From: DYRB01 sp963709645
GTDB lineage: Bacteria; Pseudomonadota; Gammaproteobacteria; Chromatiales; Chromatiaceae
Direction of reading: 5' to 3'
DNA: 64,000 nucleotides
Assembly: GCA_963709645.1 (NCBI GenBank)
Contig: CAVPXP010000022.1
Coordinates: 62,001 to 126,000 of the forward strand
The notes beneath the pieces are model-generated. The model searched no databases, had not been told where the DNA came from, and saw nothing but the letters and a program-made list of their open reading frames with translations. Both the position numbers and the translations under genes were made by a program. Within the stretch, counting starts at the first letter, position 1. Each line of letters opens with the position of its first letter. Positions 19,665 through 28,132 of the stretch are shown here, piece after piece.

Positions 19665-20842
19665 TCAATCCAACAGGTGCTGGAAGTCGATCGTGATGCG
19701 GTCCGCCGCCACGGGGCGGAACGAGCCGTTCGCGAACGCCTGGTGGTCCGGGTGGTCCCGGTAGGTGTCGATCACGGCGGGTGGGCGAAGCGCACCGCCC
19801 AGCAGTGGCGGTAGGCGGCAGTCTCTGTGACACTGGTCCCGGTGATGACCTGGCGCACCCCTGGGATGGCGCCGAGCACCCGGCGGCCCTCGGCCATCAT
19901 GGCGGCCGTCTCTTCCGGGGTGGCGGCGCTTGTGTTGTAGATGATCAGGTGCTCCACCTCGCGCCAGCGGACGGCAGGATGCGGCCACCGCATCCGCCCG
20001 GCCAGACGCGCCCCAGAGGGCGATGCAGCGCTCCACCTCGGCGCGGATGGCGTCCTTGAGTACCCGCGAGCCAGGTCGGTGTAGGAGCGGTTGTCCGCTA
20101 TCTGAGCGTTGGCGCGGATGGCCGCCCGGCCGCGTCCGCGAGCGCCGTGTAATAGTTGATCTTGGCCACCCCGTTGTCGATCAGGCGCCGGAACTGCTCG
20201 TCGCTCAAGCCGGTGCCGCCGTGGATGACCAAGGGGATGGCAATCCTTGCATGGATGGCCGCGAGGCGCTCGAAGTCCAGTCGAGGCTCGCCGCGCATGC
20301 GCCCGTGGACGGTGCCGATGGAGACGGCGAGAAAGTCCACGCCGGTCTCGTGGACATAGCGCTCGGCCTCCTCCGGGGACGTGTAGATCACCTCGCCCGG
20401 ATGGCGGTCTGCGTCCTCGCCCTCCACGCCGGCCACATAACCCAGCTCCCCTTCCGCCGGAATCCCACAGGCGTGGGCCATCTCCACCACGGCGCGCGTA
20501 CGGGCGATGTTCTCTTCGAGGGGCTGGGTGGACGCGTCCACCATGACACCGTTGAACCCTTGGCGGATACCGCGAACCGCCGCCTCCAGCGAGCCGCCGT
20601 GATCCAGATGGATGGCGACCGGCACCGCCGCCCGCTCGGCAGCGACCCGCACCGCGGGCATTAGGAGATCGGGGTCGAAGTAGGCGTAATGGGACTCGCC
20701 AGGCTCAGGATCACGGGCGCCGCTGGCGCTCTGCACCGGCGACGATGGCCTGAAGGAAGTCCAGGCTGACCAGATCGAATGCGCCCACCGCGTACCCGTT
20801 GGCATGGGCGTGGCGCAGCATGTCTCCCATATCCACCAACAT
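19665..20842 (-). pseudogene. class II fructose-bisphosphate aldolase with C-terminal Dabb domain (frameshifts)
   Basis: ATG 20842 (MLVDMGDMLRHAHANGYAVG) is preceded by a GAGGA-type site. The aldolase domain is read through two missing bases (about 20720 and 20698) into APVILSLAESHYAYFD. Metal and substrate motifs follow: AIHLDHGGSLE, EGELGYVAGVEG, AVSIGTVHG, VIHGGTGLSDEQ and NGVAKINYYTALADA. Further indels (about 20122, 20064, 19967 and 19778) separate the segments SYTDLARG, RAEVERCIALWGASGRADA and WREVEHLIIYNT. When repaired, the aldolase continues without a stop into a Dabb (stress-responsive alpha/beta-barrel) domain ending DFQHLLD, about 393 residues in all. The aldolase serves the Calvin cycle (FBP/SBP formation); the Dabb role is unknown. 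Confidence 0.75.
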
Positions 20843-20894
20843 GTCGTCGTTCCTCGCTGCAGCCGCAGCGGACCCGGGCCGGATGGTCGGGCGC

Positions 20895-21705
20895 TCAGAA
20901 GATAGGTGTTGACCGCTGCGTCCAGGGTGTCGCGCATGTCCGGATCGTCGGTCAGCGGCCGCACCAGGGCCATCTGGCAGGCGGACTGGGGCGTCGATGC
21001 CCTTGCCGATGAGCTGGGCGGCGTAGACCAGCAGGCGGGTGGACATGCCCTCGTCCAGACCGTGGCCCTTGAGGTTGCGGCTGCGCTGGGCGACCTGCAC
21101 CAGCTTCTCGGCCGGTCTCGGCGTCGACCCCGCCCTCGTGGGTGACGATCTCGGTCTCGATCTCGGCGCTCGGGTAGTCGAAGTCCATGGCGCCGAAGCG
21201 CTGCTTGGTGGACTGCTTGAGGTCCTTCATCAGGCACTGGTAGCCGGGGTTGTAGGAGATGACGATCTGGAAGTCCGGGTGGGCGTGTGACCAGCTCGCC
21301 CTTCTTCTCCAGGGGCAGCTTGCGGCGGTGATCGGTCAGGGGGTGGATGACCACGGTGGTGTCCTGGCGCGCCTCGACCACCTCGTCCAGGTAGCAGATG
21401 GCGCCGATGCGTGCGGCCACGGTCAGCGGGCCGTCCTGCCACTTGGTGCCGTTGATGTCGAGCAGGAAGCGCCCGACCAGGTCGGAGGCGGTCATGTCCT
21501 CGTTGCAGGCGACGGTGATCAGGGGCTTCTTGAGCTTCCAGGCCATGTACTCGACGAAGCGGGACTTGCCGCAGCCGGTCGGGCCCTTGAGCATCACCGG
21601 CATGCGCGCGGCATAGGCCGCCTCGTACATCTCCACCTCGTTGGTCACGGGGCGGTAATAGGGTTCGCTTTCGATCAGGTATTGCTCGTGGTCGATGTCG
21701 CTCAT
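20895..21705 (-). pseudogene. cbbQ: CbbQ, RuBisCO activase AAA+ ATPase (frameshifts)
   Basis: ATG 21705 opens a MoxR-type AAA+ ATPase with Walker A GPTGCGKS (residues 41-48) and Walker B ICYLDEV (about 103-109). Extra single bases at about 21290, 21114, 20985 and 20898 break the frame. Removing them joins ELVTAHPDFQIVISYNPGYQ, DAETAEKLVQVAQRSRNL and CQMALVRPLTDDPDMR, and places a TGA at 20897-20895, giving 268 residues, the normal CbbQ length. CbbQ forms the hexameric motor that, with CbbO, removes inhibitory sugar phosphates from form I RuBisCO. Without the last repair the frame runs on into the aldolase gene, a false fusion. Confidence 0.87.
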
Positions 21706-21913
21706 GTCTCTGGTCCTGCAGGTTGGCTCCGACGCTCAAGCGCGGGAGCAGGTGCCGACGCCCCGGCGTCCTGGTGCATTTGGGCCGCTGAAGCTGCCTA
21801 GACCGCGATGCGAAAGGAAGGGGCAAGCGTCGCGAAGAAGCCTGGGAACGAGGGCGATCGCCGGTCCCCGACACAGGGTCGCCTGGGTCCCGTACTCCGG
21901 CGCGGCCGCTCTC

Positions 21914-21947
21914 AAGAAAACCCCTGCCCCGCACCGCGGAGCAGGGG
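21914..21947 (-). terminator. rho-independent terminator downstream of cbbS
   Basis: Read leftward, a GC-rich hairpin (CCCCTGCTCCGC pairing with GCGGGGCAGGGG, one mismatch) is followed by TTTTCTT. It lies 35 bp past the cbbS stop and before cbbQ. It would let cbbLS accumulate well above the downstream activase and aldolase genes through partial read-through. Confidence 0.8.
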
Positions 21948-21981
21948 CTCTAGGGTCAGGCGTCAGCCCGAACCCACCTCG

Positions 21982-22339
21982 TCACACGGCTTTGCCGCGG
22001 AAGATGACCATGGAGGCGCCGGCGGACTGGGCGTAGTTGTCGAAGCCCGAGCAGACGCACGTGGTTGTTCGGGTGCGCCTTGTGGCAGGCCTCGCACTCG
22101 GCCAGGATGGCGTCCACGTCGGTCTCGCCGAACATCGGCAGCTTCCACATGTACCAGTAGTTCTGGAAGGCGTTCTCCGGCTCGGTGTGCTCGATGGCCG
22201 GGTTCCAGCCCTTGGACACGATGTACTCGATCTGCTTGCGGATCTGGTCCGCGTCCATGGCCGGCAGGTAGGAGAAGGTCTCGAACTTGCGGCTGCCGGT
22301 ATCGGCCAGGCTGGATTTGTAGTCCTGCATTTCGCTCAT
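21982..22339 (-). pseudogene. cbbS: RuBisCO form I small subunit CbbS (one frameshift)
   Basis: ATG 22339 (MSEMQDYKSSLADTGSRKFE) begins a standard 118-residue small subunit: FSYLPAMDADQIRKQIEYIV, NAFQNYWYMWKLPMFGE, DVDAILAECEACHKAHPNNHVR. One extra base in the G run at about 22046-22048 breaks the frame. After repair the protein ends LGFDNYAQSAGASMVIFRGK-A-V with TGA at 21982. It lies about 90 bp after cbbL in the same transcript. An upstream in-frame extension is not family-like. Confidence 0.92.
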
Positions 22340-22430
22340 TGGTTTATACCTCAAATTAGTGTTCGATTCGTCGGAAACCTGGTCAGGCCCTGGTCGGGGC
22401 GACATGGCCCCGGCAGGGCGTCGCTCGGCC

Positions 22431-23852
22431 TTACTTGTGGCCGACGTCCAGCTTGTCGACGGTGTCGAACTCGAACTTGATCTCTTTCCAGGTCTCCATG
22501 GCGGCCTTCAGCTCGGGGCTGGACTTGGCGGCGTTGGTGAGGATGTCCTTGCCTTCCTTCTCCAGCTCGCGACCCTGGTTGCGGGCCTCGACGCAGGCCT
22601 CGACCGCGACGCGGTTGGCCGCGGCGCCGGCCGCGTTGCCCCAGGGATGACCCAGGGTGCCGCCGCCGAACTGCAGGACGGAGTCGTCGCCGAAGATGGT
22701 GACCAGCGCCGGCATGTGCCAGACGTGGATACCACCGGAGGCGACCGGAATGACGCCGGGCATGGAGCCCCAGTCCTGATCGAAGAAGATGCCGCGGCTG
22801 CGGTCTTCCTTGATGTAGCTGTCGCGCATGATGTCGATCCAGCCCAGGGTCGCCTCGCGGTCGCCTTCCAGCTTGCCGACGACGGTGCCGGAGTGCAGGT
22901 GGTCACCACCGGACAGACGCAGGATCTTGGTCAGCACGCGGAAGTGGATGCCGTGGTGCGGGTTGCGGTCGAGCACGGCGTGCATGGCGCGGTGGATGTG
23001 CAGCAGCATGCCGTTGTCGCGGCACCACTGGGCCAAGCGGGTGTTGGCGCGACAAGCCACCGGTCAGGTAGTCGTGCATGATGATCGGCGCGCCGATCTC
23101 CTTGGCGTACTCGGCGCGCTTGCATCATCTCGTCCGGGGTCGGGGCGGTGACGTTCAGGTAGTGACCCTTGCGCTCGCCGGTCTCGGCCTCGGCCTTGTG
23201 GATGGCCTCCATGACGAAGTCGAAGCGGTGACGCCAGCGCATGAAGGGCTGGCGAGTTGACGTTCTCGTCGTCCTTGGTGAAGTCCAGACCGCCGCGCAG
23301 GCCTTCGTAGCAGGCGCGGCCGTAGTTCTTGGCGGACAGGCCGAGCTTGGGCTTGATGGTGCAGCCGAGCAGCGGACGGCCGTACTTGTTCATGATGTCG
23401 CGCTCGACCTGGATGCCCTGGGGCGGGCCGTTGCAGGTCATGACGTAGGCGATCGGGAAGCGGATGTCTTCCAGGCGCAGGGCGCGCAGGGCCTTGAAGC
23501 CGAACACGTTGCCGACCAGCGAGGTCAGCACGTTGACCACCGAGCCTTCTTCGAACAGGTCGATCGGGTAGGCGACGAAGGCGTAGAAGCAGGTGTCGTC
23601 GCCCGGCACGTCTTCGATGGCGTAGGCGCGGCCCTTGTAGTAGTCCAGGTCGGTCAGCAGGTCGGTCCACACGGTGGTCCAGGTACCGGTGGAGGACTCG
23701 GCGGCCACGGCGGCGGCGACCTCTTCACGCGGCACGCCCGGCTGCGGGGTGATCTTGAAGCACGCCAGGATATCGGTGTCCTTCGGCGTGTAGTCCGGCA
23801 TCCAGTAGGTTTCGCGGTACTCTTTGACGCCCGCGTTGTATGTCTTTGCCAT
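22431..23852 (-). pseudogene. cbbL: RuBisCO form I (IA) large subunit CbbL (three frameshifts)
   Basis: ATG 23852 (MAKTYNAGVKEYRETYWMPD) starts a form I large subunit. CTIKPKLGLS holds the catalytic lysine (K167), GGLDFTKDDENVNS the carbamylated lysine (K193), and VVGKLEGDREATLG the loop 6 lysine. Extra single bases at about 23251, 23120 and 23052 shift the frame three times, so the final part is back in the first frame. Repair gives about 472 residues, the normal length, with no substitution of active-site residues. CbbL with CbbS fixes CO2 in the Calvin cycle. Linkage to cbbQ and cbbO indicates the IAq subtype rather than a carboxysomal enzyme. Confidence 0.95.
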
Positions 23853-23977
23853 GTTCAGTCCTCAGTAGGGAAGTGGGCTTGGCTTGGATATGGGCTGCCC
23901 CGGAGACTTGGCCGCAGCCCGCAAGAGCCGACAAGGCCTGGCCCGCTCATGGATCCAGTGTGCTTGTCTGGGCGGGC

Positions 23978-24045
23978 ATTGTAGCCAGCGGGTAGATAAA
24001 GAGAACTAAATATTTTTGATCCATTTCATACTAAAATACTTATGA
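23978..24045 (-). promoter_or_regulatory. cbbL promoter with two CbbR-type boxes
   Basis: Read leftward, TACAAT (23983-23978) is a good -10 hexamer with no recognisable -35, as expected for an activator-dependent promoter; this predicts a leader of about 120 nt. Just upstream, in an AT-rich patch, are TAA-N7-TGA (24007-24019) and TAA-N8-TGA (24032-24045), both fitting the published CbbR core TNA-N7/8-TNA. Short degenerate motifs in AT-rich DNA can occur by chance. Confidence 0.5.
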
Positions 24046-24374
24046 GACAGCGTGGGCTGCGTGGAGCGGCGGCGCACTCGGAGTTCCGCAGGCGCTTTTC
24101 CAGGTCGGTAAGAAGGCCAGAGCCCGTCCCGCCAGGACGCATCCCTGCCATCCTCACAGATGCGCCGCGTATCACACCCCCCGTGACCGGGGGCAACGCG
24201 CGGATTGCCGCGCACCCCTGTGGTCGCGCCGGGGTTTGAGGACACCCGGATCGCCCCAAGGGTCCCCGCCTGCGCACACCGGTCAGCACAATGGCCTCAG
24301 CGCCTCATCGTCTGGCGCCGCAAACGGCTACCGGACAAGTATCCAGTCGCGCCCGAACGTGGTTTGATTCGCCC

Positions 24375-26075
24375 ATGCATCTCGATACCGAATTCCTGTT
24401 CTCCACCATGTGGCTGCTGGTCGCCGCGACCATTGCGGTCGGTCTGTTCAGCCGGGCAGGGTTAGGGTCCATTCTCGGCCTCTTGGTGGCGGGGGTGGTG
24501 GTCGGTCCCTACTCGCCAGGGCCTGTCCTCACGCAGGACGTGGATTCAGTCCGCCACTTCACCGAGCTCGGGGTCGTACTGCTCCTGTTCCTGATCGGCA
24601 CTGAAATGCGCCCGGCTCGGCTTTGGTCCATGCGCCGCGAGGTGTTCGGGCTCGGCGGCCTCCAGGTCCTGGTAACGGGTGCCGCGATCGCGGTCTACGG
24701 CCTCCTGAATGCATCGACCTGGCAAGCAGCGGTGCTCACCGGCCTGACCCTCGCCCTTTCGTCCACAGCCTTAGTCATGCAGATCCTTCACGAGCGTGGG
24801 GAGACGGCAAGCCCCCACGGCTCGGCGGCATTCGCGGTCCTCCTGTTGCAGGATCTGGCCGTGGTACCCCTGCTCGCGCTGGTGCCCATTCTCTCTGACC
24901 AGGGGACCCTGTCGGCCGGCATCCCACTCTGGCAGCAGATCGGGTTCGTTACCGGGATGATTGGTCTTGTGCTGATCTTTGGGCGCTACGTGGTACCAAA
25001 GGTCCTTGATCACCTGACTCGGGCGCAGAATCGGGAGGGGTTTTTCCTCGCAGTCATGCTCTCGGTCTTCGTCTCCGCATGGGCTATGGCCCAGGCCGGG
25101 CTGTCCATGGCCCTCGGCGCCTTCCTCATGGGGATGCTGCTCTCGGGCTCCCACTACCGCTACCAAATTCAGGCCCAGGTGGAGCCCTACAAGGGGCTGC
25201 TGCTGAGTCTGTTCTTCGTGGCGGTAGGGATGTCCATCGACCTTCCGGCGATCGCGCAGCAGCCCAGTCAGCTGGCTCAGCAGGTCATCGTGATCGTTCT
25301 GATCAAGATTCTTGTCATGGTCGGGCTTGGGTTTGCCTTTCGGCTCGGCCCGGCAACGGCGATCCGGGTCGGCTTCCTGCTTGGTCAGGCCGGGGAGTTC
25401 GGATTCGTGCTGCTCGGTGCCGCCAAGGGGCTGGGAGTGATCTCCGACGGGCACTTCGTCGTCGGTGCCGCGCTGATCTCGGTTTCCATGATGCTGACGC
25501 CCCTGCTGATCAGGCTCGGAAATGCCCTGGCGACCCGGCTGGAGTCTGCGGGACGGGCCACCGGCACAGGTGAGGCGGGCACTCCGACCCTCACGACCCC
25601 GGGTCAGGTGGTCATCGGGGGTTACGGACGGGTCGGTCACAGCGTCGCGGTCCTGCTGCACCAGAGCGGGGTGCCCATTGTGGTCTTTGACAAGGACCCG
25701 GAGCGGGTGGCACAGGGACGCGCAGACGGACTGACGGCCTACTTCGGCGACATCTCGGACCCCCACCTGCTAGCGGCGAGCCGCATCGAGCAGGCGGCCC
25801 TGGTGGTGCTGGCCGTGGACCACCCGCGCACCGCGCTGCGGGCGATGACCCACCTCCGTAATGCATGTCCAGGGCTAAGGGTCATCGCACGGGCCAAAGA
25901 CCTGGAAGGCGTCGGTCACCTGCTTGCAGCCGGCGCTACCAGCGCCTTCCCTGAGATCTTGGAGAGCAGCCTGCGCCTTGGCGCAGAGGCCCTGCAGCTC
26001 GTGGGCATCCGCGGCGACGAGGTGGATCACCTCCTGGAGGGCGTTCGCTCGACCCGTTACGAGGTGTTGCGCTGA
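24375..26075 (+). CDS. Kef-type monovalent cation:proton antiporter-2 (CPA2) with RCK/TrkA-N domain
   Basis: This 566-residue protein has about twelve transmembrane segments in the first 400 residues, with VVLLLFLIGTEM and the CPA2-type stretch GLSMALGAFLMGMLLSGS. A C-terminal RCK/TrkA-N domain beginning GQVVIGGYGRVGHSVAV (GxGxxG nucleotide fold) follows. It resembles KefB/KefC and YbaL-type K+/H+ antiporters. ATG 24375 (MHLDTEFLFST) matches family starts. It is divergent from cbbL, about 520 bp away, occupying the position usually held by cbbR. A role in pH or K+ adjustment is inferred from the family. Confidence 0.9.
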   Translation: MHLDTEFLFSTMWLLVAATIAVGLFSRAGLGSILGLLVAGVVVGPYSPGPVLTQDVDSVRHFTELGVVLLLFLIGTEMRPARLWSMRREVFGLGGLQVLVTGAAIAVYGLLNASTWQAAVLTGLTLALSSTALVMQILHERGETASPHGSAAFAVLLLQDLAVVPLLALVPILSDQGTLSAGIPLWQQIGFVTGMIGLVLIFGRYVVPKVLDHLTRAQNREGFFLAVMLSVFVSAWAMAQAGLSMALGAFLMGMLLSGSHYRYQIQAQVEPYKGLLLSLFFVAVGMSIDLPAIAQQPSQLAQQVIVIVLIKILVMVGLGFAFRLGPATAIRVGFLLGQAGEFGFVLLGAAKGLGVISDGHFVVGAALISVSMMLTPLLIRLGNALATRLESAGRATGTGEAGTPTLTTPGQVVIGGYGRVGHSVAVLLHQSGVPIVVFDKDPERVAQGRADGLTAYFGDISDPHLLAASRIEQAALVVLAVDHPRTALRAMTHLRNACPGLRVIARAKDLEGVGHLLAAGATSAFPEILESSLRLGAEALQLVGIRGDEVDHLLEGVRSTRYEVLR

Positions 26076-26113
26076 CACTGACCCAGGCCTCGCCGCGTGG
26101 GAGCTGGCGGCGA

Positions 26114-26479
26114 GTGTCGCCTCACCTTCTTGCCATCCAAGGCCGACGACAACCACCAGGTCCAGGCAGCGAGCCCGACGGCTGCGGCGAGGACCGTACC
26201 TGGCCGGTCGGCTCCCGCCCCGCCAACGCCTGGGGGCTTTTCGACCTGCGCGGCAACGCTGGGGAGTGGACCGGCATCTGGTATGACCCGAACGCCATTG
26301 GTGGGATCTATGCCACGGGCGATCTGAAGGGTCCGCCCAGCGGCAAGCGGCGGGTCACCCTCGGCGGTTCCTGGAACGAGAGCGGTGAGACATTGCGCAG
26401 CTCGTTTTGCAACACCAAACCGGCACAGCAGGGGGACGCGGTATACGGAAGCATCGGTTTCCGCTGCGCCAATCCTTGA
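26114..26479 (+). pseudogene. C-terminal fragment of a formylglycine-generating-enzyme (SUMF1/FGE) domain protein
   Basis: From about 26198 the frame reads TWPVGSRPANAWGLFDLRGN, then EWTGIWYD, RVTLGGSWNESGETLR and IGFRCANP before the stop. This is the C-terminal third of an FGE-sulfatase domain. The preceding residues do not resemble the family and there is no upstream N-terminal part, so this is a truncated remnant. It lies between the Kef-type gene and a MITE-like repeat, in a region with other mobile-element debris. Confidence 0.7.
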
Positions 26480-26590
26480 TTCAGGTCCGTGGCCAGGCCA
26501 AGACACCCACCGGCGATGCTACCTGTCGGAGCCGGGCGCCCATGGGCAACACTGGTTGTAACCTGCTGGACCGGCCGCACGAGCTGGAAC

Positions 26591-26753
26591 TTAGGCGATT
26601 TCTGTCAAATCATGTACCAGCTTGCTCGTCTTTTCGCCCGTCTTCGGTGTCGCGCCGGCAGTCACATAGCCCAGCTATGCTCCTGCCGGCACTTCTTGAA
26701 GGCGAACGAAAATCCGTCGCAATCCGGTACATGCTTCTCCGGCAATCGCCTTA
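26591..26753. repeat. MITE-like palindromic repeat, copy 1 (157 bp plus TTA duplications)
   Basis: The element (26594-26750) begins GGCGATTTCTGTCAAATCAT and ends with the imperfect inverse, CTCCGGCAATCGCC. It is flanked by TTA on both sides (26591-26593 and 26751-26753). Its centre folds around CATAGCCCAGCTATG with flanking CCGGCAG/CTGCCGG arms, making the whole element an imperfect palindrome. A second copy of identical length lies at 32101-32257. No coding capacity is visible. Confidence 0.8.
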
Positions 26754-27091
26754 CGACAACCGCAGCTTTGCGATGGATAGCGCCGGGGAGACGGCGCGCG
26801 GTCGCTTCGAACGACACACGACCAAGCCTGGATGTCCCGGCAGTCTGTAGCAACCAGGCAATCGGACCCGCCAAGCTCGAGGGCGGGCTCGGTGACCGGC
26901 GATCACCCCCGATTCGGATACAGAAGAGGTGAAAGAGCTTGACTGCTCCACAGGTCTAGGATTACGCGGGTATCCCTGGGTTTGATCGGGCCCGTCCGAT
27001 CACACCATCGGCGCTCGCGTAACCGGCTTTGTTTGCAGGTGTCAGATCGGGCAATGACCAGCACGCGACGCGATCCAAAGGAGACCCTAAG
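26754..27091. other. 338-bp stretch without recognisable gene
   Basis: This lies between MITE copy 1 and arsS. Apart from an AAGGAG ribosome-binding site 9 bases before arsS, nothing can be supported. It should contain the arsS promoter. Confidence 0.45.
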
Positions 27092-28132
27092 ATGCATGCG
27101 ACCCTGCCTCTCCTCACCGAGACCGAGTTCCCCCTGATCGCCCGCCGGCGCCTCGAGACGCTCCAGGTGAACCTCGGTTACAGGTGCAACCAGCGCTGTG
27201 TGCATTGCCACGTCAACGCCGGCCCCCATCGCTCCGAGCAGATGAGCCGCGACACAATTGGCACCGTATTGGATTTTCTGGTGGCCTCCCGCGCGGCGCG
27301 GCTCGACCTCACCGGCGGCGCACCGGAGCTCAACCCCTGGTTCCGCGAGTTGGTGGCCGAGGCGTGCCGGCTCGGCAGACATGTCATCGACCGTTGTAAC
27401 CTCACCATCCTGTCCGAGCCCGGCCAGGAGGACCTAGCCGATTTCTTGGCCGCCAACCGAGTGGAGGTCGTCGCCTCTCTTCCCTGCTACCTGGAGGAGA
27501 ACGTCGACCGCCAGCGAGGCAAGGGTGTCTTCCAATCGAGCATCGCCGGGCTCGGTGCGCTCAACGCCCTCGGTTATGGCTCGCCCGGCTCGGGCTTGGA
27601 TCTGTCGCTGGTCTACAACCCCCAGGGGCCAAGCCTGCCGCCGGCGCAGGAGGGTCTCGAGCACGCCTACCGTGCGCAACTTCGCGAGCACTACGGGATC
27701 GAGTTCACCCGCCTCTTGACCCTTGCCAACATGCCAATCCACCGCTTCGGGTCCATGCTGATCTCCAAGGGACAATTCGAGGAGTACATGGGCCTTCTGC
27801 GCGGGAGCCACCGCGACGAGAACCTGGATGCGGTGATGTGCCGCTCGCTCATCTCGGTCGACTGGCAGGGCTACGTCTACGATTGCGACTTCAACCAAAT
27901 GCTCGGCCTTCCCTTGGCGGTCGGAGGCAAGCCGATGGTAAGGCTCTCAGACCTCATGGGTCGCGATCTCGACGGCAACCCGATCACCGTCGCCGACCAC
28001 TGCTTTGGCTGCACGGCGGGGCAAGGGTCGAGCTGCGGCGGGGCGCTGTCCGACCAAGGGGAGGCATTGCGCCAGGCGCCCCTCGGCATCGACGGCGCCG
28101 GCATCGATGCGATGCCTGGAGAGAACCCATGA
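27092..28132 (+). CDS. arsS: arsenosugar biosynthesis radical SAM protein ArsS-like
   Basis: This 346-residue radical SAM protein has the [4Fe-4S] motif CNQRCVHC (C32, C36, C39) followed by HVNAGPHRSE. The DLTGGAPELNPWFRELV block is typical of this family, and the C-terminal DUF3641 region has the cysteines CDFNQ, CFGCTAGQGSSCGG. Family knowledge: ArsS takes part in arsenosugar formation after arsenic methylation by ArsM, adding a deoxyadenosyl group to arsenic. AAGGAG precedes ATG 27092. Its stop overlaps the next start (ATGA), indicating translational coupling with the DedA-flavoprotein fusion. No arsM or arsR is visible nearby. Confidence 0.87.
   Translation: MHATLPLLTETEFPLIARRRLETLQVNLGYRCNQRCVHCHVNAGPHRSEQMSRDTIGTVLDFLVASRAARLDLTGGAPELNPWFRELVAEACRLGRHVIDRCNLTILSEPGQEDLADFLAANRVEVVASLPCYLEENVDRQRGKGVFQSSIAGLGALNALGYGSPGSGLDLSLVYNPQGPSLPPAQEGLEHAYRAQLREHYGIEFTRLLTLANMPIHRFGSMLISKGQFEEYMGLLRGSHRDENLDAVMCRSLISVDWQGYVYDCDFNQMLGLPLAVGGKPMVRLSDLMGRDLDGNPITVADHCFGCTAGQGSSCGGALSDQGEALRQAPLGIDGAGIDAMPGENP

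Noticed and set aside
16975..19833. A 952-codon minus-strand frame spanning cbbO and the antiporter
   Set aside because: Only the N-terminal and one middle part match CbbO; the rest is out of frame, and its end is antiporter sequence read in the wrong frame.
19772..19993. Separate Dabb gene starting at ATG 19993
   Set aside because: The sequence just upstream (ASCRP..WREVEH) is continuous with the aldolase C-terminus once one extra C is removed, so a fused domain is more likely than a new start.
20098..21705. A continuous 535-codon frame joining CbbQ to the aldolase
   Set aside because: It passes through out-of-frame segments of both genes. Indel repair restores a CbbQ stop at 20895 and an aldolase start at 20842, so the fusion is an artefact.
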